A stretch of DNA of 5,926 nt from an uncultured Bacilli bacterium (lineage in GTDB: Bacteria; Bacillota_I; Bacilli_A; RF39; UBA660), in NCBI GenBank assembly GCA_934132915.1, contig CAKPAK010000072.1, forward strand, positions 1 through 5,926. The letters run 5' to 3'. Every line of letters starts with the position of its first letter. Positions within the stretch are counted from its first letter, which is position 1. Below the pieces are notes generated by a model. That model saw only the letters and a program-made list of their open reading frames with translations, was not told the DNA's origin and searched no databases. A program made the translations under genes and the position numbers. Of the stretch, positions 1 to 5,339 are shown in pieces.

Positions 1-179
1 ATTAAAAATTGACAGAAAAAACCAGTATATTAAATACTTTGTTGGAATTTTGTAATTTAAAAGTGTTAAAAACCCGGTTCTTTATACGATTTCTTTTTCG
101 GTTTTAGATAATTTTTCGACTCGGGAAGTTGTTTTTTTGGTGAATAATGAAGAAATTTATAAAAATTCTTCAAAAATGC

Positions 180-208
180 TTGAATAAAAGATATTAATGT
201 AGTATAAT
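180..208 (+). promoter_or_regulatory. Sigma-A type promoter of tRNA-Arg
   Basis: The -35 box TTGAAT (180-185) and a perfect -10 box TATAAT (203-208) are separated by exactly 17 nt. Transcription would start near 215, about 15 nt before the mature tRNA, leaving a short leader for 5' processing by RNase P. An imperfect AT-rich inverted repeat (149-171, arms GAAGAAATTT and AAAATTCTTC) lies just upstream of the -35 box. Its role, if any, is unknown. Confidence 0.85.
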
Positions 209-229
209 TGGTCTATCTGATTGAGAAAT

Positions 230-306
230 GTCTCCATAGCTCAGCTGGATAGAGCAATCGCCTTCTAAGCGATCGGTCAGGTGTTCGAATCACCTTGGGG
301 ACACCA
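230..306 (+). tRNA. tRNA-Arg, anticodon UCU
   Basis: A full cloverleaf can be drawn. The acceptor stem GTCTCCA (230-236) pairs with TGGGGAC (296-302) with one G-T pair, followed by discriminator A303 and an encoded CCA end (304-306). The D arm has GCTC/GAGC. The anticodon stem ATCGC/GCGAT (257-261 and 269-273) closes loop CTTCTAA, which puts TCT at 264-266. The T arm is AGGTG TTCGAAT CACCT. Anticodon UCU reads AGA and AGG as arginine. The gene stands alone between its own promoter and terminator. Confidence 0.97.
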
Positions 307-353
307 CTTAGTAATTATCCGAACAGTTTGATGTGTTCGTTTGAATAAATTTT

Positions 354-383
354 CTGCTTCTTTATTTTTGAAGTAGTTTTTTT
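354..383 (+). terminator. Intrinsic terminator of the tRNA-Arg unit
   Basis: Stem arms CTGCTTC (354-360) and GAAGTAG (370-376) form seven pairs, one of them G-T, around a T-rich 9-nt loop. A run of seven T follows (377-383). A second small hairpin without a T-run, CGAACA/TGTTCG (320-325 and 334-339), lies between the tRNA and this terminator and may help define the 3' trailer. Confidence 0.85.
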
Positions 384-858
384 ATGCGTAATTTGAGTCT
401 ATCTTTAATGGGATCTTTAGTGAGATTGCTTACAAGGGTTAGGGAAGGTTTAGGGAGGATTGAATGGGGAAAAATTTTTTGTATAAATGTTTGAAAGACG
501 TGTTTTTTGCATTGTAAATCGCTTTTTATTTTTGAAAAATTAGAATGTAGATATTTTATTTGACGTTAAAAGTAAGGGAAATAAATTATTAAAAACATTG
601 ATATTCTCTTACTATAATTTTTACAAAAATATTTACTTTTGAGTCAAAATCAATAATAAAATTTTCATACTCGACAGATAAAAGCTACTAATTATGATAA
701 TTAATTATACTAGAAATGACTAATAAACAAGGATTTAATCATATACGAAGTTAACTGTTTTTCAAGTATAAATTTCTCATTAGTCCTTTATTTAAAAGAA
801 TTTAATAAGATTTTAAAATAAATTTATATTTTTATCCTGTTAAGGTGCTATAAAATTA
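384..858. other. Gene-free AT-rich intergenic stretch
   Basis: About 475 nt between the tRNA terminator and the adhesin promoter hold no gene I can support. A 36-codon open frame from ATG at 384 has no ribosome binding site and starts on the terminator's T-run. The right part is extremely AT-rich, with stops in all frames and only chance-level inverted repeats. Examples are ATTTTT/AAAAAT at 617-630 and a 7-bp pair GACTAAT/ATTAGTC at 718-724 and 779-785. The only compositionally unusual part is the G-rich patch at 436-469, listed separately. Confidence 0.7.
436..469 (+). other. G-rich patch with four G-runs and a small tandem repeat
   Basis: In an otherwise very AT-rich spacer, four runs of three or four G occur on the + strand: 436-438, 442-444, 453-455 and 466-469. 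The spacers are 3, 8 and 10 nt. Inside, TTAGGGAAGG (439-448) is followed by the near-copy TTAGGGAGG (450-458). The pattern could allow a G-quadruplex with long loops or a two-tetrad form. It could also simply be a relic of a decayed sequence. No function is shown by the sequence. Confidence 0.4.
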
Positions 859-887
859 TTGACATCTCCTTAAAAAGGTGATAGAAT
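859..887 (+). promoter_or_regulatory. Strong sigma-A promoter of the adhesin gene
   Basis: A perfect -35 box TTGACA (859-864) is followed after exactly 17 nt by the -10 box TAGAAT (882-887), preceded by an extended -10 TG (879-880). The start point would be near 894, giving a leader of about 20 nt. The ATG at 888 touches the -10 box, so it cannot be a translated start from this promoter. This supports ATG 915 as the real start. Confidence 0.85.
864..882 (+). promoter_or_regulatory. Quasi-palindrome inside the promoter spacer, possible operator
   Basis: The 19-nt sequence ATCTCCTTAAAAAGGTGAT is an inverted repeat centred on 873, with seven of nine positions complementary. It fills the whole spacer between the -35 and -10 boxes of the adhesin promoter. 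A dyad here could bind a dimeric regulator overlapping RNA polymerase. AAGGTG also occurs as a direct copy at 842-847, 33 bp upstream of the copy at 875-880. No regulator gene is present in the window, so the operator call is inference. Confidence 0.4.
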
Positions 888-900
888 ATGTTACTAACAA

Positions 901-907
901 AAGGGGG
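901..907 (+). promoter_or_regulatory. Ribosome binding site that fixes the adhesin start at 915
   Basis: AAGGGGG (901-907) lies 7 nt before ATG 915. The alternative in-frame ATG at 888 lies against the -10 box, would put this site inside the coding sequence, and would add nine residues ahead of a normal signal peptide. The 915 start is therefore preferred. Confidence 0.85.
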
Positions 908-914
908 AATAGAG

Positions 915-2771
915 ATGAAAAAATTTCTAAAAAGTAAACTTTTAAAAATGTTCTTAGTGGTTGCTGTATGCTTTGTTACTGTAGGAGTTAGTGCTGAGTC
1001 GGTTGCGTCTTCTCTTACGATGACACATTATACTATTTCTAAGAAACCGATGTCTTTTCCAACTACTTTCCGTGTGAAGAAGACATCTTCTGGCAAATAT
1101 GCTTATTGTGCATATTATGCAAAACATCCACCAGTTAAAAGTATTAAGTACAAAAAAGGGAGTTTGGTTGATGACGATGGATTGAATTACATTATGAAAG
1201 AGTCTTTTAATGCTAAAAGTGATAGTTCTTTCTTTGTTTATCAAACTGCAATGTGGGTCTATATGGTTAAAAAAGGAATAATGCCAGGTGCTTATTCTGA
1301 TATTACTGTTTTTCAAAGCACTTTAAATTCTAGTAGTTCTAGTACGGCTAAAAAAATTAAGTCATTAGTCAATACGGCACTTAGTAATTCATCTAAGATA
1401 GATAATAGTAAACCTACTATTTCTGTTAATACAAATGGTGTAAAATTTACACTTAGTCAAGATGGGCAAACGTATATTTCGTCTGCTGTACTTGTAGAGA
1501 GTTCTACGGGTAAGTTTAATGTTAGTCTTACTTCGGCACCTACTGGTACTGGTTACTCTATTGATGGAAAGAATTTGTATTTTAAGATTCCTAAAAGTTC
1601 TATTACTGCTTTAAATACTTCGATTAGTTTTAAAGTTAGTAATTCAAAAGATGTTTATGAGGCTTACTATTATACGCCAAGTGATAGTAGTTATCAAAAA
1701 ATGGTAGTTCCTTATAAGAACACCTTAACGGCTTCTAGTGATGGTAGTTTATCTCTTCATGAGAGTACTTCTATAGAAATTTTAAAAACCGATGCTAATG
1801 GTTTAGCTTTAAAAGGGGCTGAATTGCAGGTTTTAAACTCAAAGGGTGTAGTGGTTGATAGTTGGACTAGTGATGGTCAAAAACATAAAGTTTCTGGTTT
1901 AACAGAAGGTAGTTATGTTGTTAAAGAAACAAAAGCGCCTACTGGTTATAAATTAAGTTCTACACAAATTAAATTTTCTGTTGATGCTAGCGGTAAAGTA
2001 AAAAATTCTAATGGAATTGAAATTAGTTTTATTGCTTTTAAAAATGAAAAAATGTCTGTTACAGTTAGTAAGCAAGATATTGCAAATAGTACTGAGTTGC
2101 CCGGTGCTACTTTAGTAATAAAGAATAGTGATGGAAAAGAAGTTGTGAAATGGACATCTTCAACAAAACCTTATGTAATTAAGGGACTTGCTGTTGGTAC
2201 TTATACATTGACAGAAACCATTGCTCCAGATGGTTATACTAAGAGTAGCGAGACGATTACTTTTAAAATTGGAGAAGATGGTAAAGTATATAATCAAGAT
2301 GGTAAGACAATAGATAAGGTCATTATGTACAATCAAAAAAGTTCTACTCCTGGTGGGGTTTCTATTAGTAAGCAGGATGCAACGACAGGAAAAGAATTGC
2401 CTGGTGCTACTTTGGTTGTGAAAGATTATGATGGTAAGGTTATCGATACTTGGGTTTCTACTGATAAACCACATTTGATTGAGAATTTAACTGCTGGTAT
2501 TTATACATTGACAGAAACTATTGCGCCAAACGGTTATATTTTATCTACTGAAACAGTTACTTTTACGGTTAAGGATGATGGAAGTGTAACAAAAGTGGTT
2601 ATGTATAATTCTCCTAATTCTAAGGATTTACCTAGTGGTAATGGAGGAGAAGAAGTTCCGGTTGAGAGTACAGGTTCTTATAAAACAATAACTTCCACTG
2701 TTGTTGGTACTTTAATTACTTTTGTTGGTGGTATTGTTTTATTCAAATCTTCTAAAAAGAAGGAAAATTAA
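915..2771 (+). CDS. Wall-anchored thioester (TQXA) / SpaA-CnaB repeat adhesin
   Basis: This is a 618-residue surface protein, probably a host- or surface-binding adhesin. A signal peptide (1-27) likely cuts after VSA. A compact thioester domain (about 35-165) has Cys65 in YAYCAYY and Gln110 in YQTAMW, the expected pair for an internal thioester. Cys65 is the only cysteine of the mature chain. A beta-rich linker domain (about 167-270) of unknown type follows. Three SpaA/CnaB domains come next, with likely isopeptide Lys/Glu/Asn sets K291/E338/N377, K386/E434/N473 and K486/E534/N565, each with an E-box (YxxxETxAPxGY, at 334, 430 and 530). The C-terminus has PVESTG (582-587), a membrane segment (about 591-610) and a KSSKKKEN tail, a sorting signal that departs from LPxTG. 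No pilin motif or sortase gene is seen, so a stand-alone adhesin is likelier than a pilus backbone. Only one arginine (R53) occurs. The gene has its own promoter and terminator. The binding target is unknown. Confidence 0.9.
   Translation: MKKFLKSKLLKMFLVVAVCFVTVGVSAESVASSLTMTHYTISKKPMSFPTTFRVKKTSSGKYAYCAYYAKHPPVKSIKYKKGSLVDDDGLNYIMKESFNAKSDSSFFVYQTAMWVYMVKKGIMPGAYSDITVFQSTLNSSSSSTAKKIKSLVNTALSNSSKIDNSKPTISVNTNGVKFTLSQDGQTYISSAVLVESSTGKFNVSLTSAPTGTGYSIDGKNLYFKIPKSSITALNTSISFKVSNSKDVYEAYYYTPSDSSYQKMVVPYKNTLTASSDGSLSLHESTSIEILKTDANGLALKGAELQVLNSKGVVVDSWTSDGQKHKVSGLTEGSYVVKETKAPTGYKLSSTQIKFSVDASGKVKNSNGIEISFIAFKNEKMSVTVSKQDIANSTELPGATLVIKNSDGKEVVKWTSSTKPYVIKGLAVGTYTLTETIAPDGYTKSSETITFKIGEDGKVYNQDGKTIDKVIMYNQKSSTPGGVSISKQDATTGKELPGATLVVKDYDGKVIDTWVSTDKPHLIENLTAGIYTLTETIAPNGYILSTETVTFTVKDDGSVTKVVMYNSPNSKDLPSGNGGEEVPVESTGSYKTITSTVVGTLITFVGGIVLFKSSKKKEN
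2058..2609 (+). repeat. Tandem 300-bp repeat coding for CnaB domains 2 and 3
   Basis: Adjacent units encoding residues about 382-473 and 482-565 are in register at exactly 300 nt. K386, E434 and N473 map to K486, E534 and N565. Protein blocks ELPGATLV and YTLTETIAP are shared. DNA identity is locally exact, for example TTATACATTGACAGAAAC at 2201-2218 and 2501-2518. The first CnaB domain (residues 284-379) is more diverged and has a different spacing. This looks like a domain duplication and could change copy number by recombination. Confidence 0.85.
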
Positions 2772-2774
2772 TCT

Positions 2775-2803
2775 AGAAAGTTGATAAAACTTTCTTTTTT
2801 TTT
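2775..2803 (+). terminator. Intrinsic terminator of the adhesin gene
   Basis: Perfect 8-bp arms AGAAAGTT (2775-2782) and AACTTTCT (2788-2795) enclose a 5-nt loop GATAA, and the T-run extends to 2803. It begins 4 nt after the stop codon, so the adhesin is monocistronic. Confidence 0.9.
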
Positions 2804-2869
2804 GTTAATGTTTAAAACCTTTGCAATGCAGCAAATCAAAAAAATTTCAAGTGATTCCTATATTTTTCT

Positions 2870-2897
2870 TTGCAAATAGAATAATTTATGGTACAAT
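2870..2897 (+). promoter_or_regulatory. Promoter of the HAD-ruvX-yrzB-mltG operon
   Basis: The -35-like TTGCAA (2870-2875) and -10 TACAAT (2892-2897) are 16 nt apart, with an extended -10 TGG (2889-2891). The start point would be near 2904, some 20 nt before ATG 2924. The in-frame ATG at 2888 is inside the promoter and is rejected as a start. CTTTGCAA occurs at 2819-2826 and again at 2868-2875, overlapping the -35 box, which may be coincidence or a repeated regulator site. Confidence 0.65.
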
Positions 2898-2923
2898 TAG
2901 TTTGTATAGTAAGGATGTGTAAG

Positions 2924-3514
2924 ATGAGGATAGGTGTAGATATTGATGGTGTTTTGAATGATATTGGACAATGGCACTATTCTTGTGGGTTTAAGTTCTG
3001 TATTGATAATCATATTCATCGTGGATTTCATCCTGAAGAGTATATGATAGAAAAGCAATTTGAACTTACTGATGAAGAAAATTATAAGTTTTGGAGAGAG
3101 TATATTTTTGATTTGATGGTTTCTATTCCAACTCGGCCATATGCGGGGAGTATTCTTAAATTATTGAAAGAAATGGGACATGAAATTGTTATTTTGACCG
3201 CTAGAGATAATCGTTATTTAACTAATCAGTATGCTAATACAATGAATTTTTATGTAGAAGAATGGTTGAGAAAAAATAATATTCCTTATGATGAAATTAT
3301 TGCTGGTCCTGGAAAAAAGAAAGATAAGTGTTTGAAACATAAGTTGGATATCATGATTGAAGATAAAGCTAGTAATGTTTGTGAAATTAGTGATTATATT
3401 CCTGTTTTATGTTTTGATGCTCCGTATAACTTGAAAATTTCTAAAAAAAATGTGCATCGTGTTTATAGTTGGTATCAGATTTATCAGTATTTTTTGGATA
3501 GACAATTAATGTGA
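2924..3514 (+). CDS. HAD-superfamily nucleotidase-like hydrolase (NT5C/YqfW type)
   Basis: This 196-residue cytoplasmic protein shows the HAD phosphohydrolase motifs. Motif I is VDIDGVL at the extreme N-terminus, with nucleophile D6 and general acid D8. Motif II is ILTAR with T92. A lysine-rich stretch (131-140) probably supplies the motif III lysine, and motif IV is DIMIED (142-147). Residues about 12-75 would form the cap. The shape and the DGVLND start resemble 5'(3')-deoxyribonucleotidase-like and YqfW-type proteins, so a nucleotide or other small phosphate ester is a reasonable but unproven substrate. ATG 2924 is chosen because AGGA (2912-2915) is 8 nt upstream and motif I starts at residue 5. 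Upstream in-frame ATGs at 2888 and 2915 lie in the promoter and at the ribosome binding site. The gene is first in the operon, 39 nt before ruvX. Motif assignment is firm, substrate is not. Confidence 0.85.
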   Translation: MRIGVDIDGVLNDIGQWHYSCGFKFCIDNHIHRGFHPEEYMIEKQFELTDEENYKFWREYIFDLMVSIPTRPYAGSILKLLKEMGHEIVILTARDNRYLTNQYANTMNFYVEEWLRKNNIPYDEIIAGPGKKKDKCLKHKLDIMIEDKASNVCEISDYIPVLCFDAPYNLKISKKNVHRVYSWYQIYQYFLDRQLM

Positions 3515-3544
3515 TCGTGGTTATTATTTGTTCTTCATTTTGTT

Positions 3545-3550
3545 AGGAGG
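3545..3550 (+). promoter_or_regulatory. Ribosome binding site of ruvX with unusually short spacing
   Basis: A perfect AGGAGG ends only 3 nt before ATG 3554. No other ATG, GTG or TTG is in frame between the upstream stop codon and 3554. Starting later would remove the first beta strand, so the start is forced. The short spacing may lower initiation efficiency. Confidence 0.75.
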
Positions 3551-3553
3551 GTT

Positions 3554-3976
3554 ATGAGATATTTAGGTTTGGATTTAGGAAGTAAAACTTTGGGTATTGC
3601 TATTAGTGATGAATCTTTAATGATTGCTAGTGTTCTTACAACGCTACGCTTTTCAGATGATGATTACTTGGCTACATTATTGCCGCTTAAAGAAATTATA
3701 GATACCTACGGAATTCAAAAAATTATTTTGGGGTATCCCCTTAATATGAACGGGACCGTTGGGACTAGGGCAGAAATTACTTTGCATTTTAAAGAAATAT
3801 TAGAAGAAAATTTCAATATTGAGGTTTTTATGGAAGATGAGCGTCTTACTTCGGTAATATCAAATCAAATTTTGATTTCGGCTGATTTGTCTCGCAAAAA
3901 GCGAAAAAAGAAAGTGGATGGTTTAGCCGCTCAAATTATTTTACAAAGTTTTTTAGATAGGAAAGGTGGAAAATAA
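3554..3976 (+). CDS. ruvX: RuvX/YqgF-family nuclease (Holliday junction resolvase-like, pre-16S rRNA processing)
   Basis: A 140-residue RNase H-fold protein of usual family length. Diagnostic motifs are all present: LGLDLGSKTLGIAISD at the N-terminus with catalytic D7, the LGYPLNMNGTVG loop (59-70), MEDERLTS (93-100) with acidic D95/E96, and the basic SRKKRKKK stretch followed by VDGLAA with D122. Known members (YqgF, B. subtilis YrrK) mature the 5' end of 16S rRNA, and the fold is that of Holliday-junction resolvases. Which role dominates here cannot be read from sequence. It lies 39 nt after the HAD gene and 1 nt before yrzB, and its last codons carry the yrzB ribosome binding site, so the two are probably translationally coupled. 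No defect is visible. Confidence 0.97.
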   Translation: MRYLGLDLGSKTLGIAISDESLMIASVLTTLRFSDDDYLATLLPLKEIIDTYGIQKIILGYPLNMNGTVGTRAEITLHFKEILEENFNIEVFMEDERLTSVISNQILISADLSRKKRKKKVDGLAAQIILQSFLDRKGGK

Positions 3977-3977
3977 G

Positions 3978-4250
3978 ATGGAAGAAAAAAATACATTTCA
4001 GGTTTTAGATGAAAATGGAAAGGAAGTTACTTGCGAAGTATTGTTTACTTTTGATTCAGAAGAAACGAATAAAAGTTATATCGTTTATACTGATAATACT
4101 ACGGATGATGATGGAAATATTCGTGTATATGCTTCAATTTTTGATTCTAAATCAGAAAATATGGAGTTAAAACCAATTGAATCTGAACGTGAATGGAAAA
4201 TCGTTGAAACAATTTTAGAGTCTATTCAAGAAGAAAATCAAAAATCATAA
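3978..4250 (+). CDS. yrzB: DUF1292 protein, YrzB-like, small acidic
   Basis: A 90-residue soluble protein of the DUF1292 family, recognised by the family-like core FQVLDENGKEVTCEVLFTF, then NKSYIVYTD, a variable acidic middle, and the LKPIESEREWKIVETILES ending. The protein is strongly acidic and has no signal peptide or membrane segment. The function of the family is unknown. It almost always sits between ruvX and mltG in Firmicutes, as here. ATG 3978 is preferred over GTG 3966, because GGTGG (3965-3969) inside the ruvX end is 8 nt before 3978, whereas the GTG codon overlaps that site. Only one base separates it from the ruvX stop. Confidence 0.93.
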   Translation: MEEKNTFQVLDENGKEVTCEVLFTFDSEETNKSYIVYTDNTTDDDGNIRVYASIFDSKSENMELKPIESEREWKIVETILESIQEENQKS

Positions 4251-4267
4251 ATTGTGGGAATTTAAAT

Positions 4268-5338
4268 ATGAAGATTTTGCATAATATTTATATCGCTGTT
4301 ATTGTGTTTTTACTTTGCCTTTTTCTTTTTGGTTGGTCAATATTTCGCTATGAAATGAGTGCTCCTAGTGATGATTCTGAAAAGAGAGTAGTTGAAATAA
4401 AGCCTGGTGGAGTAGAATCAATTGCTGAGACTTTATATGAGAGAGGAATTATTCGTAATAAATTAGTTTTTCTTCTTTATGTTAAGTTTACAAATTATCA
4501 TAATTTAAAAGCGGCGACTTATCAGTTAGCACCTAATATGGATGTTTCTGAAGTTGTGAAAATATTATTTGAAGGTCGAGGTAGTAATAGTGATGAGATT
4601 ACAATTACTTTTAAAGAGGGATGGAATGTCCGTAAAATTGCTAAAACGATTGCAGAATATACAACTCATTCAGAAGAGGAAATTTACGATACATTGAAAA
4701 ATGAGGAATATTTGAAACGGATGATCGGAAAGTATTGGTTTTTAACGGATGATATTTTAAATCGTGATATTTATTATTCATTGGAAGGTTATTTATATCC
4801 AAATACTTATAATTTTTCTTCTTCAAGTGAGTCGATCGAAAAAATTTTTGATATTATGTTGGCTGATACAGAAAAGAAACTGTCTGAAAAAAAGGAAGAG
4901 ATTCTTTCTAGTCAATTTTCTATTCATGAAATTTTTACGTTAGCATCGATCGTAGAATTGGAAGGAAATACTTTGGAAGATAAAAGAGGAATTGTTTCTG
5001 TTTTTCAAAATCGTTTAAGTCAAGGAATGAATTTGGGAAGTGATGTTACTACTTATTATGGAGCAAAAGTCGATATGGGAGAAAGAGATTTATATTCTAG
5101 TGAGATTAGTACGTGCAATTCTTATAATACTCGATGTGCAACTTATAAAAAATTACCCATTTCTCCGATTTGTAATCCTACTTTGGATTCGATTGAGGCT
5201 GTTTTAAATCCGGATAATAGTTCTTATTTGTATTTTGTTGCGGATAAAAATAAGAAAATTTATTTTAGTAAAACTTTACGTGAGCATGAAAAGATGATTC
5301 AAGAATTGAAACAAAAAAATCTTTGGTTAGAATATTAA
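4268..5338 (+). CDS. mltG: Endolytic murein transglycosylase MltG (YceG-like)
   Basis: A 356-residue membrane-anchored enzyme that cuts growing glycan strands inside the chain and is thought to set strand length during peptidoglycan synthesis. It has a short cytoplasmic tail, one N-terminal membrane segment (about 7-26), a LysM-like subdomain (about 41-102, VEIKPGGVESIAETL) and the YceG catalytic domain. Family signatures are FKEGWNVRKIA (115-125), LEGYLYPNTY (172-181), LASIVELEG (225-233) with the catalytic glutamate (E230 by alignment from memory), VFQNRL (245-250), SDVTTYYG (258-265), SYNT (285-288) and ICNPTLDSIEAVLNP (301-315). The YNT loop is altered, with three outside cysteines (C283, C290, C302). 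The gene begins 17 nt after yrzB behind a weak site (GTGGGA, 4254-4259) and closes the operon. Confidence 0.96.
   Translation: MKILHNIYIAVIVFLLCLFLFGWSIFRYEMSAPSDDSEKRVVEIKPGGVESIAETLYERGIIRNKLVFLLYVKFTNYHNLKAATYQLAPNMDVSEVVKILFEGRGSNSDEITITFKEGWNVRKIAKTIAEYTTHSEEEIYDTLKNEEYLKRMIGKYWFLTDDILNRDIYYSLEGYLYPNTYNFSSSSESIEKIFDIMLADTEKKLSEKKEEILSSQFSIHEIFTLASIVELEGNTLEDKRGIVSVFQNRLSQGMNLGSDVTTYYGAKVDMGERDLYSSEISTCNSYNTRCATYKKLPISPICNPTLDSIEAVLNPDNSSYLYFVADKNKKIYFSKTLREHEKMIQELKQKNLWLEY
5306..5333 (+). promoter_or_regulatory. Candidate promoter inside the 3' end of mltG
   Basis: TTGAAA (5306-5311) and TAGAAT (5328-5333) are 16 nt apart, each matching five of six consensus bases. The start would fall near 5340, just after the mltG stop. 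The bases are also constrained as codons, and chance matches are common in AT-rich DNA, so this is only a candidate. Confidence 0.35.
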
Positions 5339-5339
5339 T

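Noticed and set aside
9..37. TTGACA at 9-14 as a promoter
   Set aside because: No acceptable -10 box at 16-18 nt; the best candidate, TAAATA at 31-36, is poor.
2..55. Open frame reaching the left window edge (17 codons, stop at 53-55), possibly the tail of a gene
   Set aside because: Too short to tell from chance in AT-rich DNA, and no convincing terminator follows.
230..306. tRNA-Arg as an integration site for an element carrying the adhesin
   Set aside because: No copy of the tRNA 3' end, integrase or element end is seen elsewhere in the window.
384..494. 36-codon open frame from ATG 384
   Set aside because: No ribosome binding site, starts directly on the terminator T-run, and the product is not recognisable.
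718..785. GACTAAT/ATTAGTC inverted repeat as ends of a small mobile element
   Set aside because: Only 7 bp, with no target duplication and no internal gene; consistent with chance.
888..914. Upstream ATG 888 as adhesin start
   Set aside because: It abuts the -10 box and lies before the expected transcript start; ATG 915 has an ideal ribosome binding site and begins a normal signal peptide.
954..1316. Antisense open frames opposite real genes (also 2160-2474 and 4641-4826 on the minus strand)
   Set aside because: They mirror strongly supported genes, have no binding sites, and their products are not protein-like.
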